From the NCBI GenBank assembly GCA_944474755.1, contig OX104117.1:65773522-65837521 (forward strand): 64,000 nt of DNA. Reading direction: 5' to 3'. This stretch comes from Limnoperna fortunei. Its lineage: Eukaryota; Mollusca; Bivalvia; Mytilida; Modiolidae. The notes beneath the pieces are model-generated. The model was given only the letters and a program-made list of their open reading frames with translations, ran no database searches and was not told the DNA's origin. This document shows positions 59,250-64,000 of this stretch, piece by piece. Position 1 is the first letter of the stretch. Each line of letters opens with the position of its first letter. The translations under genes and the position numbers were made by a program.

Positions 59250-59490
59250 AAAGAGCGCTGGACGGCAGTGGATTCTCGGGACTATTTGTAAGGTTACGTA
59301 GGACAGCAGTGGATTCTCGGGACTATTTGTAAGGTTACATATGACAGCAGTGGATTCTCGGGACTATTAGTAAGGTTACGTTGTTCGGCAGTGGATTCTC
59401 GGGACTATTTGTAAGGTTACATATGACAGCAGTGGATTCTCGGGACTATTTGTAAGGTTACGTTGTTCGGCAGTGGATTCTCGTTAATAC
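59250..59490 (+). repeat. ~43-bp minisatellite, six copies, left end of the element
   Basis: Repeated CGGCAGTGGATTCTCGGGAC followed by TATTTGTAAGGTTAC. Core shared in inverted orientation with the array at 61715-62526 and with the element's terminal repeats. Confidence 0.92.
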
Positions 59491-59790
59491 ATAACGTTAA
59501 TTCACTTTATTATATACACAATATACATAATGTTTATAAACAAAATGTGAACATAAGAACAAGTCTAAAAAAAGGTTCTATGAAATAAATTAATAGCCTA
59601 ATTTTTGTTGGCTGGTAAGTAAACAGAACCAAACGAGGCTCACGAGGGATCTAGTTCGGCTGTCGACGGATCGTGCCTCTGCTGATGGGGAGGTGGCGTG
59701 TTGGCATCCGCGAGAAGGCTGTCTTGTGATCAAAAAGAGCTATTTTTTCGACCACTTGTGAGACTTCTTTTTACCAGTCGTCAACGATCC

Positions 59791-59874
59791 CACAAAAATC
59801 TACTAAACCTATAAATTAATTACGGATAATCGCAAAGCAAAAATTCTTCGACTTAACAAAAAAAAGAACACTGC
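59791..59874 (+). repeat. Nested inverted repeat, left arm
   Basis: Contains AATCTACTAAACCTATAAAT and ATTCTTCGAC. The inverse of the arm at 60888-60962 (AATCCACTAAACCTACAAAT and ATTCTTCGAC on the minus strand), with moderate divergence. Suggests a second, inner foldback unit about 1.17 kb long within the larger element. Confidence 0.7.
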
Positions 59875-59924
59875 GACTATCGGCTAAAGTGCTTATTTTT
59901 CTAAATGTAACAATCATAGTTCAC

Positions 59925-60460
59925 ATAGAGTGAGACGTGGTTAGGGTTTCTGACTTCTAGATATAAATGAAGAGTTCCACAAGTATGTCTATTGGTGGCC
60001 AAAGCTAATACAATCTTTGGAAGAAATGTCAGTTTTTCCAAGTTGCTATTATGGAATGGGAGTAGCAGGCTCTTTAAAGGTCATATGTCATAGTGTGGAC
60101 GGGGCTAGGATTTCTAACCCCTAGGTGTAAATGGAGATTATAAGTAGACCTATACCGAGTTTGAGCCGATTGGTGGCCTAAATTAAACTCTAAACGTAAT
60201 TTCAGTGGGGTAGGCTCTGTAAAAGCCGAATAACATATAGTGAGACGGGGTTAGGGTTAATGACTCCTAGGTATAAATAAAGGGTACATATAGGCCTACC
60301 CCGCCTGTGCCGATTGGTGGCCTGAAGTTAAGCAATATCTCAGGAAGAATTGTGAATGTTGGTCAAATTCAGTCCATGTTACCATAATGGAAGAGGAGGG
60401 AAAGTTTCCTTGAAAATCATATCTAATACTGTAGGGCGGGATAGGGTTTCTGGTTATTGT
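59925..60460 (+). repeat. Diverged ~160-bp tandem repeats, three to four copies
   Basis: Recurring phrases GTTAGGGTTTCTGACT, CTAGGTATAAATGAAG-like and GCCGATTGGTGGCCTAAA-like at about 160-bp steps, with substitutions and small indels between copies. Confidence 0.7.
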
Positions 60461-60887
60461 TTGGAAAAATTGCATGCATTCCTATATTAAAACGGAATAG
60501 CAATAAGCAGTTGAAATAAATTATTCGGGAACACACTTAAAATATAAAGATAATATTGCAACAGAACTATAATTTTTTCTAGGATAAGCCTCATGATTTC
60601 AGACTGTTATAATCAGGGTTAACATAAAAATTTCCGCTTACACATATAATAAATATATATTTGATTCATTTATTTATTTTTGTTTAGTCAAAGGAATTTC
60701 CAACAAAAATTTCTCAACTTCCTCTAGTTTAATTTAAAACCATATAAATAAAGTTAGAAACTATCTCTCATACCTGAAACGAAATAATAATCAAAATTGA
60801 ATATATGAACTACGATGATTATTATATTTAGAAAAATACGCATTTTTGCTGAAAATCGCTATGATCGTTTTTATTTCATTTTATTAT

Positions 60888-60962
60888 TTTTTTGTTTTGT
60901 TTTGTCGAAGAATCTGATTAGCAACTATCCGTAAATTTGTAGGTTTAGTGGATTTTTTTGCG
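60888..60962 (-). repeat. Nested inverted repeat, right arm
   Basis: Partner of the arm at 59791-59874. On the minus strand it reads CGCAAAAAAATCCACTAAAC and onward through TTTACGGATAGTTGC. Confidence 0.7.
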
Positions 60963-61714
60963 GATATTCGAAATACAGTTATCAGATTTTCTCGACAACT
61001 TCGACAAATTTGTGCATACAGCTAAGTGCGAAACATTCGTCAGGGTGGAGGACAAAGATATAACGATTAGCTAATTCGGTGAATGTTGTCGCTACGCGAG
61101 ACACACATTAAACAATCATTGAAGAAATATAATTTGGATGTAAATGTTTACAAATGTGTTATCAAAATGGCGTATTTTCAAATACTAGTACTAGTTAACT
61201 GCTTAATAGGCTAAATAAAACTAACATACTCAAATTTGATTACTTCTATATAAAGATACTCGGATATTTAAAAAAATCATTTATATTTTACAAAGCGTTT
61301 ATTGAATGGAAAATCAAATTAAAGAATAAAAATAATTTAAAAAAAAATAAGTATTAACCCGGATTGAAAGTTTAAGATTTTTTCTCTTTATTTTTCTAAA
61401 TTTTGTAAAACGAATGAGGGTTACATTCGTACCAACGCCAGCTTCCACGAGAAAATAAAACAAGATTTTATCTTTGGTCTCTTCGTATAGATAATTCTTG
61501 AAATCAACATAACGGCTCGGCAACAAAGATGTTAACAAAACGTTAGCAGGAGTATATGTGATAGAATCACAAAGATCTGTCAAGACAAAGAACACCGCAT
61601 AAATCGAACACGAACATTGACTTCAATAACTGACCTCCAAAATTAAGCACTCGTGCAAAAAGATTTTTTAGTATATAATTTAAGAACAGTTTAGTTACAG
61701 TAAGATACAATTAA

Positions 61715-62526
61715 AATCGTATAGAAGTAGTCCGAGAGTCCTCTGCCGTCCAACTTAGATCGTATAGAAGTAGTCTGAGAGTCCTCTGCCGTCCAACTTA
61801 GATCGTATAGAAGTAATCCGAGAGTCATTTGCCGTCCAACTTAGATCGTATAGAAGTAGTCCGAGAGTTCTCTGCCGTCTAACTTAGATCGTAAAGAAGT
61901 AGTCCGAGAGTCCTCTGCCGTCCAATTTAGATCGTATAGAAGTAGTCCGAGAGTCCTCTGCCGTCCGATTTAGATCGTAAAGAAGTAGTCCGAGAGTCCT
62001 CTGCCGTCCAACTTAGATCGTAAAAAAGTAATCAGAGAGTCCTCTGCAGTACAACTTAGATCGTAAAGAAGTAGTCCGAGAGTCCTCTGCCGTCCAATTT
62101 AGATCGTATAGAAGTAGTCAGAGATTCCTCTGCCGTCCAACTTATATCGTAAAAAAGTAATCAGAGAGTCCTCTGCCGTCCAACTTAGATCGTAAAGAAG
62201 TAGTCCGAGAGTCCTCTGCCGTCCAACTTAGATCGTAAAGAAGTAGTCCGAGAGTCCTCTGATGTCCAACTTAGATCGTAAAGAAGTAGTCCGAGAGTCC
62301 TCTGCAGTCCAACTTAGATCGTAAAGAAGTAGTCCGAGAGTCCTCTGCCGTCCAATTTAGATCGTAAAGAAGTAGTCCGAGAGTCCTCTGCCGTCCAACT
62401 TAGATCGTAAAAAAGTAATCCGACAGTCCTCTGCCGTCCAACTACGATCGTAAATAAGTAGTCCGAGAGTCCTCTGTCGTCCAACTTAGATTGTATAGAA
62501 GTAGTCGGAGAGTCCTTTGCCGTCCA
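61715..62526 (-). repeat. ~43-bp minisatellite, about nineteen copies, right end of the element
   Basis: Plus-strand unit contains TTAGATCGTAAAGAAGTAGT and CCGAGAGTCCTCTGCCGTCC. On the minus strand the core GGACGGCAGAGGACTCTCGG parallels the left array's core. Variants alternate GTATAG and GTAAAG. Confidence 0.95.
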
Positions 62527-62593
62527 ACTCTTTATTTAGGATACTCTACTAGCAATGCTTAATACACGTAGGACGGCAAGTGATTGTCACACT

Positions 62594-64000
62594 ATATATA
62601 TAGCATAGTAGATTTGATGCCAACGACAGATACCACTATACGACATGTTTATTGGGTTAAATTTTCATGACAGAGAAACGAAAGAAAATTAGATGTTTCT
62701 TCAACCCCTTGCGACAATACCTTAAATATATTTTAATTTTTATATGGTACAGCATTTTGAAACGAGATTTTAATGCAATTTTCAATTTCAGATTATTTTG
62801 TGGTATAAGTATATTCTATTTTAAGTAGTATATGTCATCTATGTTGTCGGATAGATTTGTTTCTGTAACAGTTGTTGAAATAGCCCCAGTAATCTGTTCA
62901 GGCGAGGAAAATTTTATCGTATTTAAGTAACAGCGGCATGCAGTGTCGATGACCGGGGGTATTTTCGTGTACACTTCATATAGCAAAGTTCCATCCATGC
63001 AAGCTGGATTCTTCCAAAACGCCAAAACAAGATATTAAAAAGTTACAATCGTATATAATATCAGAATACTGTCCGTCAAATTTATTTAACCGAAACAATA
63101 AATTGGCCAGATGTTTTGTCTCTTTATTTGAAGAATTTTGCACTTGCGAAATAACTACTGGTTTGGATAGTATATGCTATAAAGTTGGTAACCGTGTGGT
63201 CTGTGTAATTGCTTATTATATAGTGTCAAAACTGGGACCAGATATGTGGGAACCTTTATTGACAATAATTGCCACTTTTTATTTCGAAGGTCGGGCATAC
63301 TAATATTATTCTCGGATCCTCACCTTAAACAATTATTATATTTTGATAAAGCCCAAGTACAACATTATTAGCCTCTAAAGAGACCTATTATATGTTCAAT
63401 TCAAATTTTGCAAAACAATAAAGTTTTAGGCGAACAGACTTTGTAAACATTGCTTTGTTCTGTAAAGCACAGAATGTTGTTAAATTGTTAAATTGTTTAC
63501 TTAGTGTACATATATTGTTTGTTTTGTTTGTTTGTTTGAATGTGTTTTTGTTTTTAGCTATAGCATGGTGTCCATTTTTTATTGACAAAGAAGCCGGAGT
63601 ATCCAAAGAAAACTCCGAAATTCCTTGTTAATTAATTTTGTAGTCGAGCACACCGTTCATTTTTCAGACTCGAACTCGCAATCTCAGTGTTGACAGGTAC
63701 GTGATCAATAGTATAGTTCATCAGACGTGAAAACGTTTATTGATAAATTTAAGATTCATGATCACATTTAATCAAAATTTAAAGTGACAATAATTTTATA
63801 CTAAGTGGAGCAAAATTCCAACGAGGTTAAACATTAAAAACGATAGCAGCACCTCAACATTTTACAGTATATTTCGAAGGTAAATGTTAGGTATTGACAT
63901 CACATAGCGTAATGTCTTTCGCGTTTTAATGCTCTGCTCCAAAACCTCGCCCCATTGGAGCTAAATTAAGCAGGTCAGTTGGGGGTACTTAAAACATTAA
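62594..64000. other. Right edge of window
   Basis: AT-rich flank with one SINE copy (63510-63725). Short open frames at 63025-62816 (-) and 63103-63303 (+) are adjacent, but neither contains a recognised domain. No gene is called. Confidence 0.6.
63510..63725 (-). mobile_element. SINE copy (minus orientation) with TTTG tail
   Basis: A (TTTG)n stretch is followed by TTTTTAGCTATAGCATGGTG, AAGCCGGAGTATCCAAAGAA and a head with ACTCGAACTCGCAATCTCAG, then GTGTTGACAGGTACGTGATC. Same family as the copies at 13.9, 29.8 and 30.2 kb. The head retains a recognisable B-box-like GGTTCGA-type complement. Confidence 0.65.

Larger units (their letters stand above)
59185..62593. mobile_element. 3.4-kb TIR-bounded non-autonomous element with arrays of its own end sequence
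   Basis: 27-bp termini at 59185-59211 (AGTATGAGAATCCACTGCC...) and 62567-62593 (inverse of AGTGTGACAATCACTTGCC...) match at 20 of 27 positions in inverted orientation. Inside each end lies an array whose ~43-bp unit contains the same core (GGACGGCAG, TGG or AGG, then CTCGG): six units at 59250-59490 and about nineteen inverted units at 61715-62526. The interior holds a nested inverted repeat and ~160-bp tandem repeats but no transposase frame. Family not recognised; target duplication not resolved. Confidence 0.6.

Noticed and set aside
62816..63303. Two adjacent short frames at the right edge resembling a two-exon gene
   Set aside because: They are on opposite strands, have no recognisable motif and no consistent splice borders.

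Overview
This window is AT-rich animal DNA. It is dominated by one gene read on the minus strand, a TCF/LEF (T-cell factor; Drosophila pangolin-like) transcription factor, the nuclear effector of Wnt/beta-catenin signalling. Eleven coding exons with GT/AG borders run from the ATG at 53677 to the stop at 2276. Their phases close perfectly: 1548 nt, or 515 residues with HMG half-exon A and 513 with half-exon B. The protein keeps the beta-catenin-binding N-terminus, a Pro/Ser/Gly-rich middle, an HMG box, a basic nuclear-localisation tail and a four-cysteine C-clamp. The repeat content (tRNA-derived SINEs, elements built of ~160-bp tandem units ending in a GGAC-type microsatellite, many minisatellites, a Merlin-like transposase remnant) suggests a lophotrochozoan, most likely a bivalve mollusc. 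That assignment is inferred, not proven.

Layout: 1-2275 is 3' UTR or downstream flank. 2276-13118 holds exons 4-11, including a tandem-duplicated pair of HMG half-exons, a symmetric 72-nt cassette and a probable 61-nt C-clamp-breaking exon. 12211-13060 is a 77-bp minisatellite grown out of the 3' end of exon 4 and its splice donor. 13119-34723 is a 21.6-kb intron with a phase-compatible candidate internal first exon near 19.3-19.5 kb, a foldback MITE, two Helitron-like repeat-core elements, SINEs, and a 3.2-kb minisatellite (45/46 bp) grown out of the 3' end of exon 3 and its donor. 34810-53341 is an 18.5-kb intron with SINE-tail-derived repeats, a ~53-bp satellite interrupted by a transposase-bearing insertion, and small arrays. 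53342-53677 holds exons 2 and 1. 53678-64000 is upstream DNA with several exact TCF-type sites near the start and a 3.4-kb TIR-bounded element whose own end sequence has become minisatellite arrays.

The locus looks built for isoform diversity. Candidate products differ in the DNA-contacting half of the HMG box, in the spacer before the C-clamp, in whether the C-clamp is completed, and in whether the beta-catenin domain is present. The most unusual feature is that two unrelated minisatellites in the same gene each began at an exon end and each reiterate that exon's 5' splice site many times. No second protein-coding gene is convincingly visible. All homology statements come from reading the translated sequence and from memory of the families; no searches were run.
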